Assembly: GCA_934047225.1 (NCBI GenBank)
Contig: OW203988.1
Coordinates: 806,001-870,000, forward strand
Origin: Ypsolopha sequella
Taxonomy: Eukaryota > Arthropoda > Insecta > Lepidoptera > Ypsolophidae
Direction: 5' to 3'
DNA: 64,000 nt
A model generated the notes under the pieces. It was not told where the DNA came from, ran no database searches, and saw only the letters and a list, made by a program, of their open reading frames with translations. Position numbers and translations under genes: made by a program. Shown here one piece after another: positions 9,938 through 24,300 of this stretch (position 1 is the stretch's first letter; every line of letters begins with the position of its first letter).

Positions 9938-12900
9938 TAAAATTAAAGTAGTAAAAATGACGTGTCTGTAAGAACACATTGATTATTTTTGAGAAATTTT
10001 AAAATAAATGGATTATTAGTAACTATTTAGGCCAAAACTACACAGTGTTTTGATTTTTTCTCTGTTTCCCAGAGATTTTTTCTCTCTTTATGTGTAATTT
10101 ATGTATATATGTATAGAATTTTCTTATTTTAAAGGCAAGGGACAATTATTACATCAAAGGACGTGGAAATACCACAAGAAATGTTTTATTTGTGACGTCA
10201 GCATTCGTGTAGCCCAGGTATATGTAAAGTGAAACCTAATAGTGTGTAAAGTGAGTGAATCAGGGTTGAAGAGGAGCGTGCACAAGTGTGAGTGAGCAGG
10301 AAGTGTGAGTCGTCGTATCTCTCAGCTGGACAGTTCTGAGTAAATTAGAATTGTTCAAAGATTAAATTTCTTCGGCATACTTTCTGATCACGTTTCTGAT
10401 ATCTTTAACGAAGTCCTTTGAGCTAGCCTCTTTTAAGTTAGTTTGGGAACTGCGTAAAACATTAGTTGTTACTTCCGGTAATCATGAACTTAAAGTCGAC
10501 AGTGGGGCAGGGAGCGGGGCTTGAAGGCCCCATACTCACGAGGTTAAGCGATTCATCTAGGTTTTTGCCACTTCGTGCACACACACACAATACAAACTAC
10601 GTTTAGGGGTAGGTAGTTACCAACGACCTTGAGTCAACCTGTGTCAGTACAAATATTACTATATTTGAATAACATTCATATCATTGCGAACTGCATTACA
10701 ACGTCGTCGTCGACGCGATGAACGGAAAAAAAAACCCATAAATGATTTTTCTAAGCAATATTTTCCTTGTATTAAGTGAAAGAAACATACAAAAACCATT
10801 GGTGGTTTCAAAGAAATAACCAATTTAATTTAACTTTAGTCTAAAAACAGCTTGACTTTGAAAAATATTTCCATGCTGTTTTTACACGCGAGAATAATTT
10901 ACTAAGATGAAGTTGTTTTTTATAGTGTAATTAACAATACATAATATTTTTATAATTTTTAAACATAATATTTAAGGCCCTTACTATTGCCAAATGGGTA
11001 CTTTCTAAAGCCTACTCCTCGTTTATGGCCAAACCAAAAATAATGAAAAAATGTATTATGAATAATCAACTCTTAGACAACATATGCAACAGTTTTCTTT
11101 TTCATACCACCAAAACTTCTACATGTTTTTTTTTTTACTGAATGGTGTTTTTTGACCTCAAATTCCCTACTGCTCCTGAGTTGCTTGGCCGATTGAATTC
11201 ATCTATGCTTTGATAAATAGATAAATTTTATAGATATAAACATAACATAAGATTATTCAATCGAGTAATCACGTCCAAGCGAAAAGTATAATTTTCTCCT
11301 ATTTCGCCCTCTCAAGGACGCAGCGAGCGTCGTAACAGCCATTATGCATTGCACGCTGATATGAACGTTATTTCAATGTCGTTTCCGTTGATATTTGTAG
11401 TGACAAATATCGAGCTGCTAATTTGGCGATGGTAATCGCCTTAAGAGAAATAACTTTATCAATAGAGTTATTTTCAGGTGATGCTGGGAAGAGGCGCCTT
11501 AATTGTGAAAAAACTTGACTCATTTCTGTGTATACTTTTTATTTTGCCAATTTTTTTGACGGGTCTGGTTAATTAGCTTTGTTGTTGATATCATTTAATG
11601 AAGACTCATGCAGTTTAGATGCCTCCCACCTGTTTCAATTTAGTTTAAGCAATTAAAACAAAGCACATTGGAATACCAGAAATTAGGTACAACTTATACT
11701 AGAAGAACTTGTCAAAAAATCAGAACAAAATGTAGGCATTGAAGTTTCTTTATAAGCAAGTTTTTTTGTATTTTATGTATCTAGTAAAATGAAAAAGACA
11801 ATTAACACCATTGCATTTTATATGCAATTACACACATATAACTTTAAATATAATTATACCATTTGTTATTTATTTATACCTGAATACATTACTGATTTCT
11901 TCAAAAACAATCTACAAAAGCAATATTAAAATCCCTTCATCTCCTTAAGGCCCCTAATTTGGACGATCTCATTCTAAATTACGTTGACGACCAAATGTCC
12001 AAATTTCGTCTTTAGGAAACAAATCCGTGTATTGTGAATGTTCGTAGCACACTTTACTTATGTGCTACGCTGCTCTACTATTGGCGTCACATCCTCTCTT
12101 GAACATTTTGGACCACACGATAAGAAACACTTTAGTGGAAATTCTTAATTGCTCTTTAAATTAATGTATTTGGTAACAGGCATCCCTTCCGGTTTGATTT
12201 GGCGGCTTGGGCATCCGCAAGGTGTCCAGCGTATCAGTACCGGCGTTCCAGTCGTCGGCCCACAGTACGCTTGACCAGATTTGTACCATATTTAGCCCAT
12301 CAGTTGATGATGTCGAGGTCTGACTGATGCCAAGAACGCCTGGATTGATAATGTTGGTCCGAACTAAAACACCCCGATATTTCCGTCTTTTAGGAAAGTT
12401 TTCTTTTTGAGTAGAATTGTAAACAGATCAACTTTGTTTCGTATTTATCATAATCAATTATTACCAATGGTTTAAGTAGTTATGGTCGCACATTCATAAT
12501 CTATTTAAATTAGATAAAATTACTGCAAATAAGAGTTTTAAAATATGTGGTTGACAATATACAAAAATATACAAAAATTGGCTTTGGAGAAAATTATATC
12601 TGTAAATTTATTACCTGTCTCTGAAAAAGCAAAATAAAATTTTGAAATTGCAAAGCAAATAAAGATGCTGAACCATAAAGTTTTCACTAGCTACAAGTGT
12701 GTACAGCAGATAACTATTATTGTGATAGAACCAACCAATGCCTAATTCCTAAATTATTTAGTGTACTTACAACAGATCTACAACAGGAGGCATAAAGTAA
12801 ACCAGTTTTTAAAAGTGAAATAAAAAAGTACTTATTACCTTTCTAAATTACCTTAGATTTTGCATAAAATAACTTGTTTTGTTCCTTATTATTTAACTGA

Positions 12901-14195
12901 ATGCGTATATAAATAAATGATTAGAAGAGGGGTAACTACTACATATAGTTATATAGAAGGGAGGTAACTACTGTATATTGTTATACTATAGCTAGTATGG
13001 TTATTGGTACTGTGTATGTATTTCTTTTCATTGGTTTGCAAGTGTAGATATTTGTAAACAGGAAGTATTCTGCCTACAGACCGTAAGATTTGGCAGATGT
13101 TTATATTTTATGTATTTGTTTTTTGTGCCGTGTTAATAAATGTATTTCATTCAAAAATGTGATTCATCCAAGACAGGTTTGTATCTGTTTTTCTTTTTTA
13201 TAATTTTGTTTAATTTTATTACTTTTAAGTTTTTATTTAAGACAGTTTTATAATATTATTGTAGTTTTATACAGGTTGAAAATAAAGCCCCTAGCTATAT
13301 TGAAATATGAATCAGAATCACTAATGGAACACAGAATCGTTAGAAAAAACGTTTTTCTTTTCATATTTTTTGTTCGGTATAGTTTCCGAATTTCGAATAA
13401 ATGGCTAACCTACAATACTAATAGACCGCAGGGTCTTCCCCGAAATGAGCGTAACAACATCAATGAAAAACATTCCCGACAACCTTAGCGCCCGCCTCCG
13501 CAATCCACCCTCCCGCCCGCGATCTACTTTGACGGTCGATATGTTTATTTTTTATTATGAAACAAGACAAAAGTAACAAAACATTATGTTTTAATTTCGA
13601 ACATAGGATAGTTTCCTTTGATATAGCTAGGCGGTCTATTATCAACCTGTATAATATTGTGTTACAAATAATGAAAAACGCCGAAGCAATATACATAAAA
13701 TATAAAGTTCATCTGTTTTATCAGAACACTACGCTAGATTTATTGCTTAATAAATCCATCCAATCTACTATTATAATTCAGAATTAAGGCAATCACTTAA
13801 TTTGACGCTTCATTTAACGACTCGTGTCATCAATATTCACCCCTCGTACGTCGCGATATGGCTTATATTGCGGTAACTACCCCATCGACGACCAATTACA
13901 TCGTCGTCAGACCTTAGCGGGGGGTGGCAGCCTGTACAGCGGGACGGGGACACTGGAACACACTTACTAGATCTTCTAACGTGAGTTAGCCTTAAGTCGT
14001 TGTGATAGAGTGCATGTTCGCGTGTCGGCAGGAGGTGTGTTGAGTGGCGTGGTTGCATGAGGTCGTAAAGGATGAAGGTCTGAGAGTAGTTTGTAGGTGC
14101 GATGTGCGATGTGCTTCATTATGTGGTCATTGTTATTGTTCAGCTCTCACCCGAGTTCACAAACACTTGATGAATCGGATCTGTTGACGCACTTT
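9938..14195. other. AT-rich DNA without recognised genes
   Basis: I see no conserved protein motif or transposon terminus. One local feature stands out: a ~35-bp direct repeat at about 12915-12985 (GGTAACTACTACATATAGTT / GGTAACTACTGTATATTGTT). Short frames at 13276-13787 and 13837-14058 have no family resemblance. Parts could be introns or regulatory DNA of a host gene, but nothing shows it. Confidence 0.6.
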
Positions 14196-14199
14196 ATTT

Positions 14200-14460
14200 A
14201 TTTAATTATAAAATGGCCAAGTGAAGTGGTCATATTATGTTTAATAGCGAAATCCATAGCTTTGGCTAATTTAAATTTTATATGCGTGCATTACAAAACA
14301 GAAAAGGTCAATTAGAAACTAATTTCAAAAAACAATGCAAAAATTTTGAACAGTATATTCGGCAGTGGTTTTAAACCTGTGACTATAACAAGCTTGTGCT
14401 TTCTTGTGCAATTTATTGTGCGCAAGTGGAAAGTACGGCTCGACCAGGCCACCCTAGAAA
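14200..14460 (-). repeat. Diverged copy of tRNA-headed SINE
   Basis: Read on the minus strand, the body ends in 'ttttgtaatgca', 'gctatggatttcgc' and 'aaacataat'. This matches the body of the SINE at 45569-45775 (TTTGTAATGCACTC, GCGATGGATTTCGC, AAACATAACAT). The head, around 14460-14370, keeps only a blurred tRNA-like B box ('gtcacaggtttaaaaccact'). The copy is old. Confidence 0.55.
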
Positions 14461-14469
14461 AACGTAAGC

Positions 14470-15476
14470 CGACTAAATTTGCGACATAGGTACTGAAGAA
14501 GTTGCAATGTCAGATCTATCCAAAGTAGAATAGCTTGTGTGATTAATACAATTACTATTAATATTAATACAATACATTAATAGATGTAAAAGAGGCGAAA
14601 GAGGTGTTTCAGGATAGTAGCTGATGGAAATCTGGAGACGGGCGTGAATAAAATATGCATGTATGTCTGTCTAGTAATATGCATGTATGTCTGCCTAATA
14701 ATACTTATTTAAATTGGTCGTTGTTTTGATGATACAATCGCTTAAAAAATCCTAGAAATATTGGTAAGTACCGTGTTTCATAAAATATTACCGACCAACA
14801 AAACCCATAACGTAATATTATTATTCAAAACTCAAGTTTTCTAAGAAACACCATAAATTCTCAAAGTTGAGCCATGATATATGGTTCGTACGAGGCGCAA
14901 CGAGTTAGTACACAGCATGTTTCTGTGCATGTGCACGTACAACATGGAGTCTCGGACATGCAACATACAACATGCAGAACAGCGTGGCTATGGGTCTACG
15001 AACTGTCGCTCTCAGTGTGAACTGTTTAGTGCATTCTGAGCCATTCGTCTGGTGGAATATACAGTCGGAGCGGAGTGTAGCGTGACGTACTTGTGACGTA
15101 CTTGTGACGCGGCGCACATTGTTGTATAACATAATGGAAATAGAAATATACATAGAAGTATAAATAGACATACAAATATATTTATTTGCCACAAAAATCT
15201 AAACATAAAAATTATTTTTAATTAATAAATTTAGACATATTTTGTTTACAAAATGGACCAATCTCAGCATTTGCTATAAGTTAAAAACGTTACAGCGCTG
15301 ATTTTCAGATTGATCCATTCTCATTCTCATTGCAGGTAGGAATACTCATACGCATAATAAAAAGCCAATTACAATAATACAATTATGAATTTAGAATAAT
15401 GGACAATACACGAGATTATTGTCAAAATATATATTTAAAAAATTGATAATAGTAATCAATTTTTGGGCATCTAAAA
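14470..15476. other. No recognised gene; small direct duplications
   Basis: A ~28-bp direct repeat 'aatatgcatgtatgtctg' occurs twice at 14651-14700, and 'gacgtacttgt' is repeated at 15082-15105. Short frames overlap these without family resemblance. I see nothing else. Confidence 0.55.
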
Positions 15477-16640
15477 GTGGCGAGCGTTGCCCTGCCCGCG
15501 TTCTTGTCTTCTATTCACGGCATAGAGACCTTGTATAATAAAATTCTGCACCCCTTATCCGGTGTTCTTGAGGTCTCGTGCCGTGGGGAAGCCAAGCAGA
15601 CGTGGGCATTGGCTTGCCCGGGTGAGGATCTCCCTGAGAACCCTTGTGTTCAGAGGCAATGGGACGAGCCGCTTTGTAAAATTCAACAAAAACAAAATTC
15701 AAAAAATTCAAAATTCAAAAAGTTTATTTTGCAAAGTAGGTATATATAATACACGTTTCACAAGTCAAATTTTAATCTTATAAAAATATACGTAATAAAA
15801 TAATAAATGTAATGAACATCTTTTAGAGACCAGCAATAGTGCTGAGGATCAGGCTCGTCTGCGTCTCCGTGCCTCTTTTGAACTCGAGTCGGGTTTCTGG
15901 CTGCGGGCTCTACCTTCGAGCAGTATAGGAACGCTGCTGGATGGTATTTCATTCCGCGTTGCTGTTGGTCTGCAACTTGAACTACAGCTTAACGAGCCAC
16001 ATCGTTGCTCTTGAGATGCTGACGTTGGCCGTTTGGGGTTCCACGGTCTCTCTTGCCGACGAAGAGCTGGCCGCCATTCGCGGCATGCGGCTCTGAACGC
16101 TGTTATCCGTCGGGCCCTTACGTCAGCGAGCGTGCCATCGGCCTTAGAACCACCAGGATTGGCACGCGATGAGGGAAAGCGGCCCGACGGAATGACATTA
16201 GTATCATGGAAACGTAGGAGGCCGCTGGTGTGGGACGCAACATGTGTCGATACACTAGCGCCCTCCCATGTCAAACAAAGCAGTAGACCCGCTGGCTCGG
16301 TGGCGGCCGCCGCTGAAGACCTCAAGCGGCGCAGGTATGCTGTTCTCGGAAACAATTACCTATTTGCACCATTTGGGGTCAAAACGTTGGGTTCGTGGGG
16401 TCCCGAGGCGCGTAGTCTTTTTAAAGAAATTTCTGCGCACCTGGTCAGCGTCACTGGTGACTCACGGGCTGGCACATTCCTCAGGCAGCGATTAAGCTTA
16501 GCAATCCAGCGTGGGAATGTTGCCAGCATACAGGGCACCTTGCCGCAGACCAGCGATTAAGACGAAGTTTTTTTATTTATAATATAGTTTATCTTTTAAG
16601 GTGTTGTAGTTTAGTTTAGATGTATTTATTTTAGTCCTTT
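15477..16640 (+). pseudogene. LINE ORF2 C-terminal region, interrupted by an insertion
   Basis: The C-terminal, post-RT part of a lepidopteran LINE polyprotein. The first part (15477-15672) reads AFLSSIHGIETLYNKIL and QRQWDEPLC. After a foreign insert, the second part (from about 15832) reads SAEDQARLRA, IGTLLDGISFRVAVGL and LNEPHRC, then in the open frame 16033-16560 FHGLSCRRRAGRHSRH, GKRPDGMTL and LVWDATCVDT. The His/Cys run followed by RPDG and WDxT may be a zinc finger next to a PD-(D/E)xK-like nuclease motif, but this is inference. The end IQRGNVASIQGTLP and the TTTTAG-rich trailer are shared with the relic at 32930. RT itself is absent, so the copy is 5'-truncated. Confidence 0.75.
15675..15832 (-). 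mobile_element. LINE/SINE 3' tail inserted into the older LINE relic
   Basis: Reverse complement of the tail at 8340-8478: 'aattcaaaaaattcaaaatt' (terminal tandem), then 'gcaaagtaggtatatataat' and 'cacgtttcacaagtcaaatt'. It splits the coding relic between QRQWDEPLC and SAEDQARLRA, so it is a nested, 5'-truncated insertion in minus orientation. The exact right edge is uncertain. Confidence 0.65.
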
Positions 16641-17284
16641 TTATTTTAATTTTAATGTTATTTAAGTTACTTTTCAAAATTAAGTATTTTCATATAACCA
16701 AATTAAAAAAAAACAGATTAACTACAGAATAACATAAAGCATTATTACAGAAACATATGAAAAAAATAATCTATCATAAAAATAATTAAATAAATAAATA
16801 ATCAAATAACATTCAAAATAGGTACTGAGTTAATGAAGAAAAACACATATTGTTGCATTCACATACGAATAATTTTATTTATAAAGAAATGAATGTGACG
16901 GAACTACTGAATTTAATTAGGTTTTTTGTAGATCTGATAGTATGAATATATATTTTATTTTAAAAGTATAAATTGACATATTTTTATTATATATTATTAT
17001 ATTATATTTTATATTGGTGGCCGCATATTTGAAGCCACCTTTAAAACCAGCAGTTTTATGTTTTGGAATGATCATCCTGTCATAATAGTCAGAGTTAAAT
17101 TAACAAACAGTTAAAATTAGACGAATTTTCAAAGACAAAAGTGTTTCAATATTCCTATAAGATATTTGTAATTACGCGAAAAATAAAAAATCTTCATCTG
17201 TTAGTAAATTAAAAAATAAATATTCTGAAATTAATAAGTAAAAAATACACGCCACAGATATTTATCTCTTTGGTAGCCAAACGC
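16641..17284. other. Very AT-rich spacer, no genes
   Basis: Long A/T runs, no coding frame, no recognised repeat. The beginning may still be LINE trailer. Confidence 0.5.
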
Positions 17285-17630
17285 TAGTAGGCTATATGTC
17301 GTTGCAAGCGCTACATCGTAGTAAGACTTACCTTATTGCACGCACTACGTCGTAGTAAGCCGAACGTAGTTACAAGGATTTCGTAGCACGATGCCTACTT
17401 TCGCTTTGTTGACTTTTCAGTATTTTCAAGTAATCAGTAGCACAATGTAGCTATATGAATAAGCTACATGAAGTACGGGCTACGTCATCGTAAGCCCTAC
17501 CTCGTTGAAAGCCAAACGTTATAGCAAGCACTACGTTGTAGTTAACCCTAAGTCGTAGCAAGCGCTACGGCTTTAAATTTCTGGTAATGTAAGTGCTACG
17601 TCGTCGCAAGTACTTTTTCCGTTTTATCAC
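17285..17630. repeat. Degenerate tandem repeat with GCTACGTCGTAGC core
   Basis: About ten imperfect copies of a ~25-bp motif around 'gctacgtcgtagtaagcc': ACTACGTCGTAGTAAGCC (near 17343), GCTACGTCATCGTAAGCC (17480), ACTACGTTGTAGTTAACC (17531), GCTACGTCGTCGCAAGT (17594) and others. Each core is itself near-palindromic. The copies are much more diverged than the neighbouring satellites. Confidence 0.65.
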
Positions 17631-18317
17631 AGTATTGATAAGTAACAGTTTTACGTCTAGGCAGTTTATTTGAAACAACGCTTGGTAGACGCACACATTA
17701 GGGCTGCCTACATAAATGCGCGGCAATCGGGTAGCGTCTCACACTCTCCACGTCCGTACTTAAATGCGGCGCACCCTTACTATTGGGTGTGAACCGAGAT
17801 TTGGAAGCGCGCGTTTCGGCTTTTATATGAAGACATAATACTGTTTTACTTATCTATACTGTGGCTTTGTTGATTCGCTTCACAGTAGCATGGAAGTACA
17901 ATATGCACCAGAAACTGGTAACACAGACAAAAAAAAATTGTTTTGCTTTATATAAATATTTTTAAGTGGTATTTAAATGAGTTTAATTGACACAATCAAA
18001 CATCAGTTTTGAATCTGATCAATTACCAATAAACCTTGGAACCGAAACGTTGACCACGTTAACATTACGTTAAATTTTATTCCCTATCATAATATTGAAA
18101 ACACGTCTACTTATTTAATTTCTTACGTCTTCTATGGTTTACTATGTGGAATTAATTCATTTGCAGTTTATTAGGATATAAGAATGAAAAAAATATACTT
18201 TATTGTACACCATAAAAATATAAATGATAAACATATCAAATACATAGTACAATTTGGCGGCATTATTGCTTGAAGCAATTTATTTTAGGCAACCGTATAC
18301 GAAAAAAATGCTGAAGA
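17631..18317. other. No recognised feature
   Basis: Holds a GC-richer patch (17700-17830) in AT-rich DNA just ahead of the 52-bp satellite. No coding frame or repeat is recognised. Confidence 0.5.
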
Positions 18318-21300
18318 GATGAGAGAAAGTCGACGCCGATAGTTGATGCAAGCATGGATACCTATAATAGATGAGAGAAGGTTGACGCTGATAGTTGATG
18401 CAAGCATGGATACCTATAATAGATGAGAGAAGGTTGACGCTGATAGTTGATGCAAGCATGGATACCTATAATAGATGAGAGAAGGTCGACGCTGATAGTT
18501 GATGCAAGCATGGATACCTATAATAGATGAGAGAAGGTTGACGCTGATAGTTGATGCAAGCATGGATACCTATAATAGATGAGAGAAGGTCGACGCTGAT
18601 AGTTGATGCAAGCATGGATACCTATAATAGATGAGAGAAGGTCGACGCTGATAGTTGATGCAAGCATGGATACCTATAATAGATGAGAGAAGGTCGACGC
18701 TGATAGTTGATGCAAGCATGGATACCTATAATAGATGAGAGAAGGTCGACGCTGATAGTTGATGCAAGCATGGATACCTATAATAGATGAGAGAAGGTCG
18801 ACGCTGATAGTTGATGCAAGCATGGATACCTATAGTAGATGAGAGAAGGTTGACGCTGATAGTTGATGCAAGCATGGATACCTATAATAGATGAGAGAAG
18901 GTTGACGCTGATAGTTGATGCAAGCATGGATACCTATAATAGATGAGAGAAGGTCGACGCTGATAGTTGATGCAAGCATGGATACCTATAATAGATGAGA
19001 GAAGGTTGACGCTGATAGTTGATGCAAGCATGGATACCTATAATAGATGAGAGAAGGTTGACGCTGATAGTTGATGCAAGCATGGATACCTATAATAGAT
19101 GAGAGAAGGTCGACGCTGATAGTTGATGCAAGCATGGATACCTATAATAGATGAGAGAAGGTCGACGCTGATAGTTGATGCAAGCATGGATACCTATAGT
19201 AGATGAGAGAAGGTCGACGCTGATAGTTGATGCAAGCATGGATACCTATAGTAGATGAGAGAAGGTCGACGCTGATAGTTGATGCAAGCATGGATACCTA
19301 TAGTAGATGAGAGAAGGTCGACGCTGATAGTTGATGCAAGCATGGATACCTATAGTAGATGAGAGAAGGTCGACGCTGATAGTTGATGCAAGCATGGATA
19401 CCTATAATAGATGAGAGAAGGTCGACGCTGATAGTTGATGCAAGCATGGATACCTATAGTAGATGAGAGAAGGTCGACGCTGATAGTTGATGCAAGCATG
19501 GATACCTATAGTAGATGAGAGAAGGTCGACGCTGATAGTTGATGCAAGCATGGATACCTATAGTAGATGAGAGAAGGTCGACGCTGATAGTTGATGCAAG
19601 CATGGATACCTATAGTAGATGAGAGAAGGTCGACGCTGATAGTTGATGCAAGCATGGATACCTATAATAGATGAGAGAAGGTCGACGCTGATAGTTGATG
19701 CAAGCATGGATACCTATAGTAGATGAGAGAAGGTCGACGCTGATAGTTGATGCAAGCATGGATACCTATAATAGATGAGAGAAGGTCGACGCTGATAGTT
19801 GATGCAAGCATGGATACCTATAGTAGATGAGAGAAGGTCGACGCTGATAGTTGATGCAAGCATGGATACCTATAGTAGATGAGAGAAGGTCGACGCTGAT
19901 AGTTGATGCAAGCATGGATACCTATAATAGATGAGAGAAGGTCGACGCTGATAGTTGATGCAAGCATGGATACCTATAGTAGATGAGAGAAGGTCGACGC
20001 TGATAGTTGATGCAAGCATGGATACCTATAGTAGATGAGAGAAGGTCGACGCTGATAGTTGATGCAAGCATGGATACCTATAGTAGATGAGAGAAGGTCG
20101 ACGCTGATAGTTGATGCAAGCATGGATACCTATAATAGATGAGAGAAGGTCGACGCTGATAGTTGATGCAAGCATGGATACCTATAATAGATGAGAGAAG
20201 GTCGACGCTGATAGTTGATGCAAGCATGGATACCTATAATAGATGAGAGAAGGTTGACGCCGATAGTTGATGCAAGCATGGATACCTATAGTAGATGAGA
20301 GAAGGTCGACGCCGATAGTTGATGCAAGCATGGATACCTATAATAGATGAGAGAAGGTCGACGCTGATAGTTGATGCAAGCATGGATACCTATAATAGAT
20401 GAGAGAAGGTCGACGCTGATAGTTGATGCAAGCATGGATACCTATAATAGATGAGAGAAGGTTGACGCCGATAGTTGATGCAAGCATGGATACCTATAGT
20501 AGATGAGAGAAGGTCGACGCCGATAGTTGATGCAAGCATGGATACCTATAATAGATGAGAGAAGGTCGACGCTGATAGTTGATGCAAGCATGGATACCTA
20601 TAATAGATGAGAGAAGGTCGACGCTGATAGTTGATGCAAGCATGGATACCTATAATAGATGAGAGAAGGTCGACGCTGATAGTTGATGCAAGCATGGATA
20701 CCTATAATAGATGAGAGAAGGTTGACGCCGATAGTTGATGCAAGCATGGATACCTATAGTAGATGAGAGAAGGTCGACGCCGATAGTTGATGCAAGCATG
20801 GATACCTATAATAGATGAGAGAAGGTCGACGCTGATAGTTGATGCAAGCATGGATACCTATAATAGATGAGAGAAGGTCGACGCTGATAGTTGATGCAAG
20901 CATGGATACCTATAATAGATGAGAGAAGGTTGACGCCGATAGTTGATGCAAGCATGGATACCTATAGTAGATGAGAGAAGGTCGACGCCGATAGTTGATG
21001 CAAGCATGGATACCTATAATAGATGAGAGAAGGTCGACGCTGATAGTTGATGCAAGCATGGATACCTATAATAGATGAGAGAAGGTCGACGCTGATAGTT
21101 GATGCAAGCATGGATACCTATAGTAGATGAGAGAAGGTCGACGCTGATAGTTGATGCAAGCATGGATACCTATAATAGATGAGAGAAGGTTGACGCCGAT
21201 AGTTGATGCAAGCATGGATACCTATAGTAGATGAGAGAAGGTCGACGCCGATAGTTGATGCAAGCATGGATACCTATAATAGATGAGAGAAGGTCGACGC

Positions 21301-24300
21301 TGATAGTTGATGCAAGCATGGATACCTATAATAGATGAGAGAAGGTCGACGCTGATAGTTGATGCAAGCATGGATACCTATAATAGATGAGAGAAGGTCG
21401 ACGCTGATAGTTGATGCAAGCATGGATACCTATAGTAGATGAGAGAAGGTTGACGCCGATAGTTGATGCAAGCATGGATACCTATAATAGATGAGAGAAG
21501 GTCGACGCTGATAGTTGATGCAAGCATGGATACCTATAATAGATGAGAGAAGGTCGACGCTGATAGTTGATGCAAGCATGGATACCTATAATAGATGAGA
21601 GAAGGTCGACGCTGATAGTTGATGCAAGCATGGATACCTATAGTAGATGAGAGAAGGTCGACGCTGATAGTTGATGCAAGCATGGATACCTATAATAGAT
21701 GAGAGAAGGTCGACGCTGATAGTTGATGCAAGCATGGATACCTATAATAGATGAGAGAAGGTCGACGCTGATAGTTGATGCAAGCATGGATACCTATAGT
21801 AGATGAGAGAAGGTCGACGCTGATAGTTGATGCAAGCATGGATACCTATAATAGATGAGAGAAGGTCGACGCTGATAGTTGATGCAAGCATGGATACCTA
21901 TAATAGATGAGAGAAGGTCGACGCTGATAGTTGATGCAAGCATGGATACCTATAGTAGATGAGAGAAGGTCGACGCTGATAGTTGATGCAAGCATGGATA
22001 CCTATAGTAGATGAGAGAAGGTCGACGCCGATAGTTGATGCAAGCATGGATACCTATAATAGATGAGAGAAGGTCGACGCTGATAGTTGATGCAAGCATG
22101 GATACCTATAATAGATGAGAGAAGGTCGACGCTGATAGTTGATGCAAGCATGGATACCTATAATAGATGAGAGAAGGTCGACGCTGATAGTTGATGCAAG
22201 CATGGATACCTATAGTAGATGAGAGAAGGTCGACGCTGATAGTTGATGCAAGCATGGATACCTATAATAGATGAGAGAAGGTCGACGCTGATAGTTGATG
22301 CAAGCATGGATACCTATAATAGATGAGAGAAGGTCGACGCTGATAGTTGATGCAAGCATGGATACCTATAGTAGATGAGAGAAGGTCGACGCTGATAGTT
22401 GATGCAAGCATGGATACCTATAATAGATGAGAGAAGGTCGACGCTGATAGTTGATGCAAGCATGGATACCTATAATAGATGAGAGAAGGTCGACGCTGAT
22501 AGTTGATGCAAGCATGGATACCTATAGTAGATGAGAGAAGGTCGACGCTGATAGTTGATGCAAGCATGGATACCTATAGTAGATGAGAGAAGGTCGACGC
22601 CGATAGTTGATGCAAGCATGGATACCTATAATAGATGAGAGAAGGTCGACGCTGATAGTTGATGCAAGCATGGATACCTATAATAGATGAGAGAAGGTCG
22701 ACGCTGATAGTTGATGCAAGCATGGATACCTATAGTAGATGAGAGAAGGTCGACGCTGATAGTTGATGCAAGCATGGATACCTATAGTAGATGAGAGAAG
22801 GTCGACGCCGATAGTTGATGCAAGCATGGATACCTATAATAGATGAGAGAAGGTCGACGCTGATAGTTGATGCAAGCATGGATACCTATAATAGATGAGA
22901 GAAGGTCGACGCTGATAGTTGATGCAAGCATGGATACCTATAGTAGATGAGAGAAGGTCGACGCCGATAGTTGATGCAAGCATGGATACCTATAATAGAT
23001 GAGAGAAGGTCGACGCCGATAGTTGATGCAAGCATGGATACCTATAATAGATGAGAGAAGGTCGACGCTGATAGTTGATGCAAGCATGGATACCTATAAT
23101 AGATGAGAGAAGGTCGACGCTGATAGTTGATGCAAGCATGGATACCTATAGTAGATGAGAGAAGGTCGACGCTGATAGTTGATGCAAGCATGGATACCTA
23201 TAGTAGATGAGAGAAAGTCGACGCCGATAGTTGATGCAAGCATGGATACCTATAATAGATGAGAGAAGGTCGACGCTGATAGTTGATGCAAGCATGGATA
23301 CCTATAATAGATGAGAGAAGGTCGACGCTGATAGTTGATGCAAGCATGGATACCTATAGTAGATGAGAGAAGGTCGACGCTGATAGTTGATGCAAGCATG
23401 GATACCTATAGTAGATGAGAGAAGGTCGACGCCGATAGTTGATGCAAGCATGGATACCTATAATAGATGAGAGAAGGTCGACGCTGATAGTTGATGCAAG
23501 CATGGATACCTATAATAGATGAGAGAAGGTCGACGCTGATAGTTGATGCAAGCATGGATACCTATAGTAGATGAGAGAAGGTCGACGCTGATAGTTGATG
23601 CAAGCATGGATACCTATAGTAGATGAGAGAAGGTCGACGCCGATAGTTGATGCAAGCATGGATACCTATAATAGATGAGAGAAGGTCGACGCTGATAGTT
23701 GATGCAAGCATGGATACCTATAATAGATGAGAGAAGGTCGACGCTGATAGTTGATGCAAGCATGGATACCTATAGTAGATGAGAGAAGGTCGACGCCGAT
23801 AGTTGATGCAAGCATGGATACCTATAATAGATGAGAGAAGGTCGACGCCGATAGTTGATGCAAGCATGGATACCTATAATAGATGAGAGAAGGTCGACGC
23901 TGATAGTTGATGCAAGCATGGATACCTATAATAGATGAGAGAAGGTCGACGCTGATAGTTGATGCAAGCATGGATACCTATAGTAGATGAGAGAAGGTCG
24001 ACGCTGATAGTTGATGCAAGCATGGATACCTATAGTAGATGAGAGAAAGTCGACGCCGATAGTTGATGCAAGCATGGATACCTATAATAGATGAGAGAAG
24101 GTCGACGCTGATAGTTGATGCAAGCATGGATACCTATAATAGATGAGAGAAGGTCGACGCTGATAGTTGATGCAAGCATGGATACCTATAGTAGATGAGA
24201 GAAGGTCGACGCTGATAGTTGATGCAAGCATGGATACCTATAGTAGATGAGAGAAGGTCGACGCCGATAGTTGATGCAAGCATGGATACCTATAATAGAT

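Noticed and set aside
8535..9979. Minus-strand frames of 333-480 codons as repetitive secreted or membrane proteins
   Set aside because: All three frames are open because the 41-bp unit lacks stops and is not a multiple of 3. The same peptides appear rotated in each frame.
10200..10350. Possible host-gene first exon or promoter (GC-richer patch)
   Set aside because: No core promoter motif, start codon context or downstream coding frame could be tied to it.
13276..14315. Short frames as host exons
   Set aside because: No conserved motif, splice pattern or codon bias that I can support; part of 14200-14315 is SINE body.
15849..16355. Minus-strand Arg/Ser-rich frame
   Set aside because: It is antisense to the LINE C-terminal relic, whose plus-strand frame carries the family motifs.
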